A stretch of 64,000 nucleotides of DNA from Sporolactobacillus kofuensis (GTDB lineage Bacteria; Bacillota; Bacilli; Bacillales; Sporolactobacillaceae): NCBI RefSeq assembly GCF_042660205.1, contig NZ_JBHSTQ010000009.1, positions 62,001-126,000 on the forward strand. Reading direction: 5' to 3'. The translations under genes were made by a program, and so were the position numbers. This document shows positions 17,909-26,102 of the stretch, piece by piece. Position 1 is the first letter of the stretch, and every line of letters begins with the position of its first letter. A model generated the notes under the pieces. It did not search any database and was not told the origin of the DNA. It saw only the letters and a program-made list of their open reading frames with translations.

Positions 17909-19646
17909 GGCTTTTTGCCCCTTTCATCAATTGAAGCGCGCACACATTTTGGTAGAATGGTGACTTTTTGATCAGTTCAGCATGTGTACCAATTGCCTCA
18001 ATTTTCCCATGATTTAACACCAAAATTCGATCAGCATCCATGATTGAGGAGACTTTTTGTGAAATGATCACGCAAGTCAATTGTTGAACGGTTTTCTTTA
18101 AATGTGTACGAATACGCTTATCTGTTTGTGCATCAACAGCACTCGTGGCATCATCTAAGATTAAAAGCTCCGGCTTTCTGATAATGGCCCGAGCGATCGA
18201 AATTCTCTGCTTTTGTCCACCGGATAGATTGACTCCACCTTGTCCGATCATCGAATAATAACCATCAGGAAGGGCTTGTATAAATTTATCTGCGTCTGCA
18301 ATTCTTGCGGCTTCAATAACTTCTTCGTCTGTTGCCTTTTCATTTCCCCAGCGGATATTCTCAATAATTGTCCCACTGAATAATAGGGATCGTTGTGGTA
18401 CGATTGACACTTTTCGATGGAGAACTTCTTCATTGTAACGTTTGAGATTTTTACCTCCAAGTACTATTGATCCTTGATCAGGATCATAGAAACGCAGAAT
18501 TAGATTTGCCAAGGTCGATTTTCCAGAAGCGATAGGTCCTATAATACCGATTGTTTCTCTGCGATAGATTTTAAAATGAACATCACTTAAAACAGGCTTA
18601 TGCGATGCTTTTTCAGCAAAGGAGAAGCTCACATGATTAAACTGAAGTGCCTCTCGTTCATTATAACCAGGCTCAGCTTTCATCTCGTTCGGAAAATACA
18701 TGTCCGGCTTGGTAACCATCACTTCTCCAATTCGTTCCGCTGATGCTCTTGCACGAACAAGCATGTTAAAGGCATTGTTCACCATCATGATTGCGAAGAG
18801 CAGCTGCATCATATAATTTGTAAAAGCAATTATTGAACCGACATGCATGGACCCATTGTTCACGCCTAATCCGCCAAACCAGAGCAATGCAATAATTCCT
18901 ATGTTTACGGATAAATTAATCAGTGGGCCAAAGATGCTACCGATTTTTGAGGCAGTTGCGGACAAATGTCCAAGTTGTTCATTATTTTTATCAAATCGTC
19001 CTTGTTCATAACTTGACCGATTAAACACTTTTACTACGCGAATGCCTGATAAGTATTCCTGCATTGAACGGTTGACATGATCTAAAGCTCGTTGCACTTT
19101 TCGAAAGTAAGGGTAGCTAACCTTCATATTTAGATAAATGAGCAATGCAATGATTGGCGCAATACCGAGTAAGATTAATGAGAGCTTAGGATTCAGAGAA
19201 ATAGCCATAATTAGACTCCCAATACCAACAAGTGGCGCTTTCATCATGATCCTCATCATTCCGTTCGCAAAGGTTTGTACCCGAGTGACATCATTTGTTA
19301 GTCGGGTAATCAACGTTGCATGACCAAAACGATCGATTTGTGGCTGCGTCAAGTTTTGTATTTTTATGTAGAGATCCTTTCTCAAATCCTGAGCAAATTT
19401 CTGAGAAACAAATACGGAAAGGATATTTCGGGTGCAGGCACAAAACGCACCAAATAAAGTAATGAGTAGCATAACTAGTCCATATTTCTCAATTATTGAG
19501 AGATTGGAATGAGCAACACCTTGATCAATAATCCGTGACATAAGTGCTGGCTGCATCAAATCTACTAAAGCTTCAAGTGAAAGAAAAAATAGGGCCATAA
19601 AAAATCGAATCCGGTATTTTTTCCAATAAATATGAAGATAATTCAT
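17901..19646 (-). CDS. yfiB: ABC exporter half-transporter, YfiB-like (degenerate NBD)
   Basis: 581 residues with six membrane helices (about 15-310) followed by an NBD. Walker A is GPIASGKST and the signature LSGGQKQR is canonical, but Walker B reads LLILDDATS (Asp in place of the catalytic Glu) and the H-loop reads IISQKVSS (Gln in place of His). This is the usual pattern of the non-hydrolysing subunit in heterodimeric multidrug exporters such as BmrCD, LmrCD or TM287/288. It is the first gene of the pair; AAGGTAT lies before the ATG. The B. subtilis yfiB/yfiC names are by resemblance. Confidence 0.87.
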   Translation of the reverse strand: MNYLHIYWKKYRIRFFMALFFLSLEALVDLMQPALMSRIIDQGVAHSNLSIIEKYGLVMLLITLFGAFCACTRNILSVFVSQKFAQDLRKDLYIKIQNLTQPQIDRFGHATLITRLTNDVTRVQTFANGMMRIMMKAPLVGIGSLIMAISLNPKLSLILLGIAPIIALLIYLNMKVSYPYFRKVQRALDHVNRSMQEYLSGIRVVKVFNRSSYEQGRFDKNNEQLGHLSATASKIGSIFGPLINLSVNIGIIALLWFGGLGVNNGSMHVGSIIAFTNYMMQLLFAIMMVNNAFNMLVRARASAERIGEVMVTKPDMYFPNEMKAEPGYNEREALQFNHVSFSFAEKASHKPVLSDVHFKIYRRETIGIIGPIASGKSTLANLILRFYDPDQGSIVLGGKNLKRYNEEVLHRKVSIVPQRSLLFSGTIIENIRWGNEKATDEEVIEAARIADADKFIQALPDGYYSMIGQGGVNLSGGQKQRISIARAIIRKPELLILDDATSAVDAQTDKRIRTHLKKTVQQLTCVIISQKVSSIMDADRILVLNHGKIEAIGTHAELIKKSPFYQNVCALQLMKGAKSHG

Positions 19647-19754
19647 GGAATACCTTCTTTCTCAAGTAAAACGATCCGTAGTCCTTGTAAAACAATAAGA
19701 ATCATTACAAAAATATTGTGCTGCTCCGCAAGCCAATTTCTTCGGCAGTTTCAT

Positions 19755-21419
19755 TTATTGCTTGACTTCTGGTGCAGCGTTACTCAGCGGATTACCCAGT
19801 AAAGCCATTTCTAGGCAATGACGGCGCTGGGGTTCAAAAAAGTCTTCACCCAGAATATCACGAATTTTCTCTAACCGGTTATATAAGGTCTGTCGATGAA
19901 TGAACAGCTTCTTTGCCGTCTCTCCTTTTGAGCCCATACATTTAAAATACATATCAAGTGTTTCGATAAGGTTAAGATGATGTTTATGGTCATAATCAAT
20001 TAATTTTCCAAGCTGGTCCTTGACGAAATCTATGAGTATTGGCTGAGGTACCGATTTTAACAATTGATAGACCCCCATTTTTGCATAGAAAATGCAACGC
20101 TGCATTGTTGGTACAGACTGTGAAACTTCAATGACTTGATAAGCTTCATTAAAACTAATCCATACATCAAGCAGCTTAGTTTTTGTTTTTCCAAAACCGA
20201 TATGAAACTGTAACCCGGTTAATGCCTGCTCAATATATTTTTGCAAACCACCAGTCAATCCTAGAATATTACCATACAATGCCTGCTGGGACTCGTGATT
20301 CACTTTCTCTTTCGCACAGAGTAAATAGATTTGATTATTCTTCATCATCAATAAATGGTGCATTTGGTACCGCTTCAGAAGGGAACGGATTAAGACAAGA
20401 ATATCTTGATTACGTGCTTCCATACGTTCCGGTCCTGCTTCGATGACATTGTGTTCAAACTCAATAACTCCGCCGATGAAACTATATTTTTCCCCATTTG
20501 GCGACGGCAAACCCATTCTCATCTGCGCTTGTTCTTCACTCTCAATCTGTCGACTTAAAATGTCCTGAATTAATTCATTTTGGTTACGTAGTATTTTTTC
20601 TTCAAGAAACTGTGTTCGAAGTAGGACCGTTGCTACTGCTTTTGACGTATAGTCAATTAACAGTTTCATATATTCACTAGGATGCGTCTGATGGAGCACC
20701 ATCCCAATAAATGAAAAAACTTGACCAAAGCAAATCACAGGCTGAATCAAAAGATAATGATGATCATCCATCTTCCAAATCTCCGTCTCTTGGATCTGAT
20801 CAAAGTCTTTTATCCTCTGGTTGCAAAATGCGTTGATCGTTTCAGCAGTTTCTGAAGTGACCGACGGATAAAATTTATTTGATTCAATTGTTGAAAGATA
20901 GACAATCTGTCGATCAGAATAATTTTGTAAGAGGCGAAGAATAGCCGGAATATCTGTACTCTGTAAAATGAGCTGTTGCTGCTGCTGTGAAAATTGTTCA
21001 AGGTTTTTCAAAAGTCCGAAATGCTGGTTAATCAAGAATGAATGAATATCTTGAGTAATTTCTTCGAAGCGAATCGGCTGTCGGAACAGTATGAGTGGAA
21101 AATCATACTGATCACAGAGATCAATAATTTCTTCCGGAATGTCGTCTACGGTTGTGCCGAATTCAATGCAAAGACCTGAAGTCTCGTGATCAATAATCTG
21201 TCGCGTATAATCAAGTCCCTCTTTAACCGATCGTTTCAACCATAGTCCAGTAGTTAGAATGAGATCATGTTTGCTGACATATGGAGCAGCATGTGTAATC
21301 TCGAGAATATGAACCCATCGAACTTCACGAAACACACCACGATCGCCAGCAATCAGGGCAGCACGCTGAAAAAGCGGCCGTTTCAGTACATCGATTACAC
21401 AAAAAGGACGTTCATCCAT
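19755..21419 (-). CDS. adeR: PucR-family transcriptional activator, AdeR-like
   Basis: 554 residues: an N-terminal PucR sensory domain (about 5-125, with WVHILEITHAAPYVSKHDLI), a central GGDEF-like region (about 290-410) and a C-terminal helix-turn-helix of the PucR type (KGETAKKLFIHRQTLYNRLE, about 500-520). In B. subtilis AdeR activates alanine dehydrogenase, and here ald is transcribed divergently from the same 274-nt gap, so the assignment AdeR is favoured over other PucR proteins. The effector (perhaps alanine or a related metabolite) and the operator are not visible by eye. Confidence 0.88.
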   Translation of the reverse strand: MDERPFCVIDVLKRPLFQRAALIAGDRGVFREVRWVHILEITHAAPYVSKHDLILTTGLWLKRSVKEGLDYTRQIIDHETSGLCIEFGTTVDDIPEEIIDLCDQYDFPLILFRQPIRFEEITQDIHSFLINQHFGLLKNLEQFSQQQQQLILQSTDIPAILRLLQNYSDRQIVYLSTIESNKFYPSVTSETAETINAFCNQRIKDFDQIQETEIWKMDDHHYLLIQPVICFGQVFSFIGMVLHQTHPSEYMKLLIDYTSKAVATVLLRTQFLEEKILRNQNELIQDILSRQIESEEQAQMRMGLPSPNGEKYSFIGGVIEFEHNVIEAGPERMEARNQDILVLIRSLLKRYQMHHLLMMKNNQIYLLCAKEKVNHESQQALYGNILGLTGGLQKYIEQALTGLQFHIGFGKTKTKLLDVWISFNEAYQVIEVSQSVPTMQRCIFYAKMGVYQLLKSVPQPILIDFVKDQLGKLIDYDHKHHLNLIETLDMYFKCMGSKGETAKKLFIHRQTLYNRLEKIRDILGEDFFEPQRRHCLEMALLGNPLSNAAPEVKQ

Positions 21420-21693
21420 GAATAAGCCCCTCCCAATGTCGTATTAACTGCCTTTATTTGTCATGTTATCTAACACGGAACGAAAATGTCAAGTAATTTA
21501 CCAAATCACTAGACAAAACGTATGATGAAACGAACTGATTTTGTTTGTACTATTCTAACTAAGGGATAACACGGAAGTGATCTAAAGGGATGAGTTACAT
21601 TTCTGGTACGAGTAAAGAAACAATTCATCGGCATAGATCAAGTTATCTGGCTATTCAATCATTGGTAGTACTAAAAATAGGGGGCAAACACTC

Positions 21694-22830
21694 ATGATTA
21701 TCGGTATTCCGAAAGAATTGAAGAACAACGAACGTCGTGTCGCAATCACTCCAGCAGGTACTTATCATTTAGTACAAGAAGGTAATATCGTTTACGTTGA
21801 GACACTCGCTGGAGCGGGTGCCGGATTTTCAGATCAGCAATACGAAGAAGCCGGAGCAGTGATCACCTCAGCTGAAAAAGCATGGTCCGCTGAAATGGTT
21901 ATTAAAGTGAAAGAACCTGAAGCTGAAGAATTCCATTTCTTCCATGAAGGATTAATTCTGTTCACCTATCTCCATCTTGCTCCTGCAGTCGCTGCCGGTC
22001 TGACAAAAGCGCTCGTTGATAACAAGGTTGTCTCTATTGCGTATGAAACCGTACAACGTGCGGACCGTGTATTGCCGCTCCTTCAACCAATGAGCGAAGT
22101 TGCAGGAAGAATGGCTGTTCAAATCGGTGCTCAATATCTTGAAAAATTCAGTGATGAAGCCGGAAAAGGTATTCTGCTTGGTGGTGTTCCTGGTGTATCA
22201 CGCGGAAAAGTGACGATCATTGGTGGCGGTATTGTTGGAACAAACGCTGCAAAAATAGCTGTTGGGCTTGGTGCTGATGTTACGATTCTTGACATTAGTG
22301 CTGATCGACTTCGTGATCTTGATGATATTTTTGGGAACTCATTGAATACAGTAATGTCCAATCCATATAATATTGCTGAATCCGTTAAAGAAGCTGACCT
22401 TGTAATCGGAGCTGTCTTAATTCCAGGTGCAAAAGCTCCAAAGCTTGTCACTGAAGAAATGGTTGCTTCGATGAAAGAAAACTCGGTCATTGTCGACGTT
22501 GCTATAGACCAAGGCGGTGTGGTTGAAACGTCTGATCACAGCACAACGCATGATGATCCTACGTATACGAAGCATGGCGTCATTCATTATGCTGTTGCGA
22601 ATATGCCTGGTGCAGTACCTAACACGTCTACGCTTGCTCTGACGAATGTTACTATTCCTTACGCTGCAAAGATCGCGAGCAAGGGCTTTATAAAAGCATG
22701 TCTAGAAGATGAAGCATTACTTAGAGGTTTGAACACATTGGATGGGTTTGTTACATTCAAAGCTGTGGCAGACGCACATGGTTTGGAATACAAGTGCGCA
22801 AAGGATTTGCTCGGAACAGCAAAAGTTTGA
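21694..22830 (+). CDS. ald: Alanine dehydrogenase
   Basis: 378-residue NAD-dependent enzyme that interconverts L-alanine and pyruvate plus ammonia, used in Bacillales for alanine catabolism and sporulation. The N-terminal MIIGIPKELKNNERRVAITP, catalytic lysine region MVIKVKEPEAEE, catalytic His in FTYLHLAP and the Rossmann motif IIGGGIVGTNAAKIA are all conserved, and length is exactly typical. AGGGGG precedes the ATG. It is divergent from adeR and monocistronic: a strong terminator follows 60 nt downstream. Confidence 0.97.
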   Translation: MIIGIPKELKNNERRVAITPAGTYHLVQEGNIVYVETLAGAGAGFSDQQYEEAGAVITSAEKAWSAEMVIKVKEPEAEEFHFFHEGLILFTYLHLAPAVAAGLTKALVDNKVVSIAYETVQRADRVLPLLQPMSEVAGRMAVQIGAQYLEKFSDEAGKGILLGGVPGVSRGKVTIIGGGIVGTNAAKIAVGLGADVTILDISADRLRDLDDIFGNSLNTVMSNPYNIAESVKEADLVIGAVLIPGAKAPKLVTEEMVASMKENSVIVDVAIDQGGVVETSDHSTTHDDPTYTKHGVIHYAVANMPGAVPNTSTLALTNVTIPYAAKIASKGFIKACLEDEALLRGLNTLDGFVTFKAVADAHGLEYKCAKDLLGTAKV

Positions 22831-22892
22831 TTGAATCATTGGTACGTTTAAGTCTTTTAAATTGTCATTCTGTGGCTCTTAATAATAACTGA

Positions 22893-22922
22893 CCCCCTGC
22901 TAATCTACAGGGGGATTTTTTT
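22893..22922 (+). terminator. Rho-independent terminator of ald
   Basis: Stem CCCCCTG / CAGGGGG with an 8-nt loop, then A and seven T residues. It ends the ald transcript. Confidence 0.92.
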
Positions 22923-22925
22923 GCA

Positions 22926-23055
22926 AGAAAAACTGGATGACAAGTCCTTGATCTTGCAACAATTATGCTTCGATTGCTTGATTGCCACGAGACATTTCGT
23001 ACAACAGGCAATTGTTTGCATGGGTTATCTGGCACCTTGATCCAGGCTTCTCGCA
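22926..23055. repeat. Dispersed intergenic repeat, copy A
   Basis: The 368-nt gap after ald holds, past the terminator, an element that shares AGAAAAACTG, GTCCTTGATCTTG and ATTATGCTTCGATTGCT in the same order with 46451-46507, and ends with a related CTCGCA motif. The middle of the element is diverged. Both copies sit beside an intrinsic terminator in a non-coding gap. Nothing else recognisable lies between 23056 and 23198. Confidence 0.55.
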
Positions 23056-23198
23056 TCTTTGCTCATTTTTGAGCAAGAGTTTATAAACGTTTATCCATGT
23101 AAATCGAGCATTTTATATTTTCTTCCAAGCGGTGTCCCGCTACTCTCAATCGGCCATGACTATTTTTATCTAAAAAAGATGATTATTCATTTACTCCT

Positions 23199-23651
23199 TT
23201 AGATTCTTGATGCATAACAATCCACCACTTTAAATCGTTCACAAACAACAAGCATGTCGTTACGAAACGTGCGACCGATTTCAGCAAGTTCTTTTTTGAA
23301 AAATTCTTCATGCACTGCATACCAGTACCGATAACTGCGATCCCCTTCCCCTTCTGCATATGCGTGAGAAGCAGGTACCTCGTTCATCGGCATCACCGTT
23401 ACATCTATCGTTCTTGTGATACACGCTGGTTCATCCTGGCTATTAAGAATAATATTGAATTCGCCAACTTTTGGCAACGTTTCATGTTCGAGCTCATAGA
23501 AGAGATACGCGGAACACGTTGCTGTCTTAATTCCCTTCAGCACAAGATCTGCCAAATGGTCCGGATCAGCCCCGAATTTCCATGCAGTTACCGTCGCTGG
23601 CTCGTTACCTTGCCAAAATTGTTTCCAATATGTTTCCGATGCTTGATTCAC
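23199..23651 (-). CDS. ASCH-domain protein
   Basis: About 150 residues of the ASCH fold (PUA-like beta barrel), a family implicated in RNA or modified-nucleoside binding; some members hydrolyse N4-acetylcytidine. Seen: VLKGIKTATCSAYLFYE with the GxKTAT motif, PKVGEFNIILNSQDEPACI and EGEGDRSYRYWYAVHEEFF. The GTG at 23651 is preferred as start (AAGGGG 9 nt upstream); the open frame extends 27 codons further but into the preceding gene. It is the last gene in a seven-gene minus-strand run from nadE. Specific function unknown. Confidence 0.8.
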   Translation of the reverse strand: MNQASETYWKQFWQGNEPATVTAWKFGADPDHLADLVLKGIKTATCSAYLFYELEHETLPKVGEFNIILNSQDEPACITRTIDVTVMPMNEVPASHAYAEGEGDRSYRYWYAVHEEFFKKELAEIGRTFRNDMLVVCERFKVVDCYASRI

Positions 23652-23664
23652 GTGATTCGTCCCC

Positions 23665-24660
23665 TTACGTACCCAATTTGTTAATCCATACTGATGGATG
23701 ACTTTCATTTGCATCAATTGAAACTTCCGCACCGATTGGCATCGTTAGCATCGGTTGGGTGTGACAACAGTCAAAATTAGCAATAATAGGTACTCTTGTA
23801 CCATGCAAAACTTCAAGCAATAGATCCAATGGTGTTCGTCCGGTACCCTCATCATCAAACCGTTCATGCTTCCCAAGAAGGATGCCACGGATCCGATCAA
23901 AGACTCCATTAACTTTCAACAAAGAAAAATTTTTTTCTACCTGTGATGCATTCTTCTGAGAATCTTCGATAAGTAAAATGTCCCCTTCTTTTATTTCAGG
24001 CATATATGGACTTCCCCAAAAACCATTGATCGTGTTTAGATTTCCGCCTATGAGTCTTCCTGTTGCGTTTCCACCATTAACACCTATCCAATGATTTTGT
24101 CGGCGTGCTTTCTCCCGTTCCATTCTTTCCCAATTGATTCCTTCGTCCGTCCAATATTGGGGCTTTGGCACTTCAAAAGGAAATTGTATCGTTTGACAAA
24201 ACATTTTATCAAAATATCTATAGGTTTCATCAACATAGGGTGGAAATTCACCAAAAGATGGCACTAGGGCAGGACCGTAATAGACTTGAAAACCCGTCTG
24301 AGCGTATATGGCAAGAAGAATTGCCGTAACATCTGAGTAGCCGATCATGATTTTCGGATTTTTCTTAAATGCATCATAGTCAATATAAGGAAGTAGCGCG
24401 TTTGAATTTGTACCCCCAATAGTTGACATAATCATTTTTATGTCCTTAGTTTGGATCAACTGATTTAACTCATCCGCACGTTCCTCAATTGAACCTGACC
24501 GATAATAATCCGATTTGCCCGTTAAACGTCCTTCAATGATTTGAAATCCCTTTGATTCAAGAAATTGTTTCGCCCTTGCAAAACGCTTTGGCGATGTTGC
24601 CGTAATCGGAGATGATGGAGAATAAATCCCGATCTTATCCCCCTTTTCCAAAAAATACAT
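23665..24660 (-). CDS. S66-family LD-carboxypeptidase / MccF-like peptidase
   Basis: 331-residue serine peptidase of family S66, cytosolic. The nucleophile is in KIMIGYSDVTAIL (about 110), the glutamate in ILLIEDSQKNAS (about 235) and the histidine in NFDCCHTQPMLTMPIG (about 305), a complete Ser-Glu-His triad. S66 contains murein LD-carboxypeptidases and MccF, which cleaves processed microcin C and similar aminoacyl-nucleotides. Its length and insert around residues 140-200 look MccF-like, unlike the shorter YkfA paralogue at 32062-32982. ATG 24660 is chosen; the frame extends 9 codons upstream without a clear binding site. It follows the nucleotidyltransferase gene after 4 nt. Confidence 0.85.
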   Translation of the reverse strand: MYFLEKGDKIGIYSPSSPITATSPKRFARAKQFLESKGFQIIEGRLTGKSDYYRSGSIEERADELNQLIQTKDIKMIMSTIGGTNSNALLPYIDYDAFKKNPKIMIGYSDVTAILLAIYAQTGFQVYYGPALVPSFGEFPPYVDETYRYFDKMFCQTIQFPFEVPKPQYWTDEGINWERMEREKARRQNHWIGVNGGNATGRLIGGNLNTINGFWGSPYMPEIKEGDILLIEDSQKNASQVEKNFSLLKVNGVFDRIRGILLGKHERFDDEGTGRTPLDLLLEVLHGTRVPIIANFDCCHTQPMLTMPIGAEVSIDANESHPSVWINKLGT

Positions 24661-24664
24661 ACAC

Positions 24665-25447
24665 TCACTTCTTTCTAGATTCAACACATTGATTTATCTC
24701 ATTGAGCATAAAAGCACTAAATGGGATTCGAACGTTAATCGGAACATTTGTGTCCAAAACGAATGATCGATAGTTGTCCAATGAACATTGAATCACCTTA
24801 TGCCAACGAAGATCCAATGCTTTTAATGCCCACTCTGCACCTTGAACTTTTGACATCACTTTTCCGCTTCTTAAATAACCAAGAACGCGACATAGATTGA
24901 GGATCGTGTACGTGGGCTGGTTGATGATCATTTCTGGCGCGTCCTTAATATCATTAAAAATGCTTTTAAAATAATAGTGTTCAGGTACTTCGCCAAATAC
25001 TTCTGCAATTGGCTTCCCATAGAGAACGATACCGCATTGTTTGATCACTGTGAAGTGACCGGCAAGATCAGGATCTGTCTTGCCATCCGTTGCACATAAG
25101 CGACTAGGCTCTTTAAGATAAGTATCCCGCCACATCATTGAATAATGAAGTTCATAAGGCGTAGGATAACAAAAATGCCGGCAATGCATTGCCAGCACAA
25201 CACTCATCTCGAATCCTTTTAACGGAGCTCTTTCGTAATTTTTTTCAAGTACAGTAAGTAAGGCCAATTTTTCCGTAATGGTTAGCTTGGTTTTGACTAC
25301 CACGATGAAATCAAGATCACTTTTAAGTGGATGATAACAACCAAAAGCTAATGATCCATGAACATAGAGACCGACGAATTGGTCACCTAAAAGATCAATA
25401 TACTTATTTTTGATCGTATCGAGGATCTCCCATGCTTGCACACACAT
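24665..25447 (-). CDS. Aminoglycoside adenylyltransferase-like nucleotidyltransferase
   Basis: 260 residues with an N-terminal polymerase-beta-like nucleotidyltransferase core: VHGSLAFGCYHPLKSDLDFI has the GS...DxD catalytic signature (Asp about 46 and 48), followed by the AadA-type C-terminal helical domain (PTYTILNLCRVLGYLRSGK, about 180-200). This architecture is that of streptomycin/spectinomycin adenylyltransferases, but chromosomal homologues of unknown substrate are common. The ATG follows the GNAT stop codon directly (TGAATG), so the two are coupled. Resistance is possible but not shown. Confidence 0.8.
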   Translation of the reverse strand: MCVQAWEILDTIKNKYIDLLGDQFVGLYVHGSLAFGCYHPLKSDLDFIVVVKTKLTITEKLALLTVLEKNYERAPLKGFEMSVVLAMHCRHFCYPTPYELHYSMMWRDTYLKEPSRLCATDGKTDPDLAGHFTVIKQCGIVLYGKPIAEVFGEVPEHYYFKSIFNDIKDAPEMIINQPTYTILNLCRVLGYLRSGKVMSKVQGAEWALKALDLRWHKVIQCSLDNYRSFVLDTNVPINVRIPFSAFMLNEINQCVESRKK

Positions 25448-25882
25448 TCACTCCGCCAGCTCTTTCCTAAATACATAACTTGTCTTGTCATAGCCCATTT
25501 TTTCTTGATAAAAACGATGGGCATCTTGTCGTTGCAAACCGGTGGATAAAGAAATAACTGAATAGCCATGTGCCCCCGCCCATTGTTCTACAGCATCTAG
25601 TAATTGCTTCCCATAACCTTTAGATCGACAAGCTTCATCTGTAACCAAATCACAGACCCACACCGAGGGACCATTATATAAAGTAGTCATCGGCATAAAA
25701 CCCGTAACCGCTACAATTTGTTCCTGCTCAATCAATGCCATTAAATGATACCCTTCATTTTGGGAAGCTTGATTAACGAGTTCAAGGTATGTGTCTTCAT
25801 TCACCGTTCTTCTTAACTGTCTTATTACAGGAAAGGCAGCCTTCCATTCCTCCACAGTCTTTAATTCACGAATACTGCTCAT
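25448..25882 (-). CDS. GNAT-family N-acetyltransferase
   Basis: 144-residue cytosolic acetyl-CoA-dependent acyltransferase. The acetyl-CoA pyrophosphate loop is CRSKGYGKQLLDAVEQ (about 86-101, R/Q-x-x-G-x-G/A), followed by the typical beta-bulge region and HRFYQEKMGYDKTSYVF at the C-terminus. It overlaps the small membrane protein gene upstream by 4 nt and abuts the nucleotidyltransferase gene downstream. Substrate unknown; small-molecule acetylation is as likely as protein acetylation. Confidence 0.88.
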   Translation of the reverse strand: MSSIRELKTVEEWKAAFPVIRQLRRTVNEDTYLELVNQASQNEGYHLMALIEQEQIVAVTGFMPMTTLYNGPSVWVCDLVTDEACRSKGYGKQLLDAVEQWAGAHGYSVISLSTGLQRQDAHRFYQEKMGYDKTSYVFRKELAE

Positions 25883-26067
25883 TTGGGTTCGCCCGTCGAT
25901 TCATTTTGAGATTGATTATCTTTTCGAAGTTCATCGCGAATCTCGCGAAGATATCGATTGTGTTCTTTCATTAAATTTACAACGTGAATGATCATATAGA
26001 TCACAAATACCCAGAACGCAATGATAATGAGAATAGAAAAAAAGCCAAAGCCAAAACCTGCCATCAT
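25879..26067 (-). CDS. Small single-pass membrane protein
   Basis: 62 residues: one strongly hydrophobic helix (about 5-30, GFFSILIIIAFWVFVIYMII) followed by a charged amphipathic tail with KEHNRYLREIRDELRKD, probably a short coiled coil in the cytosol. AAGGAG lies 9 nt before the ATG, and the gene overlaps the following GNAT gene by 4 nt, so it is translated as part of the operon. Its base composition matches its neighbours. I do not recognise a family; it could be a membrane anchor or modulator for the ABC exporter encoded just upstream. Confidence 0.75.
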   Translation of the reverse strand: MMAGFGFGFFSILIIIAFWVFVIYMIIHVVNLMKEHNRYLREIRDELRKDNQSQNESTGEPK

Positions 26068-26102
26068 CAGAACCCGCTCCTTTTGTTTCCATATCTAAGG
26101 GA

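Noticed and set aside
24665..25447. Named aminoglycoside resistance gene (aadA, ant(9))
   Set aside because: The fold and DxD motif fit, but identity to a characterised resistance gene cannot be judged by eye, and chromosomal homologues are common.
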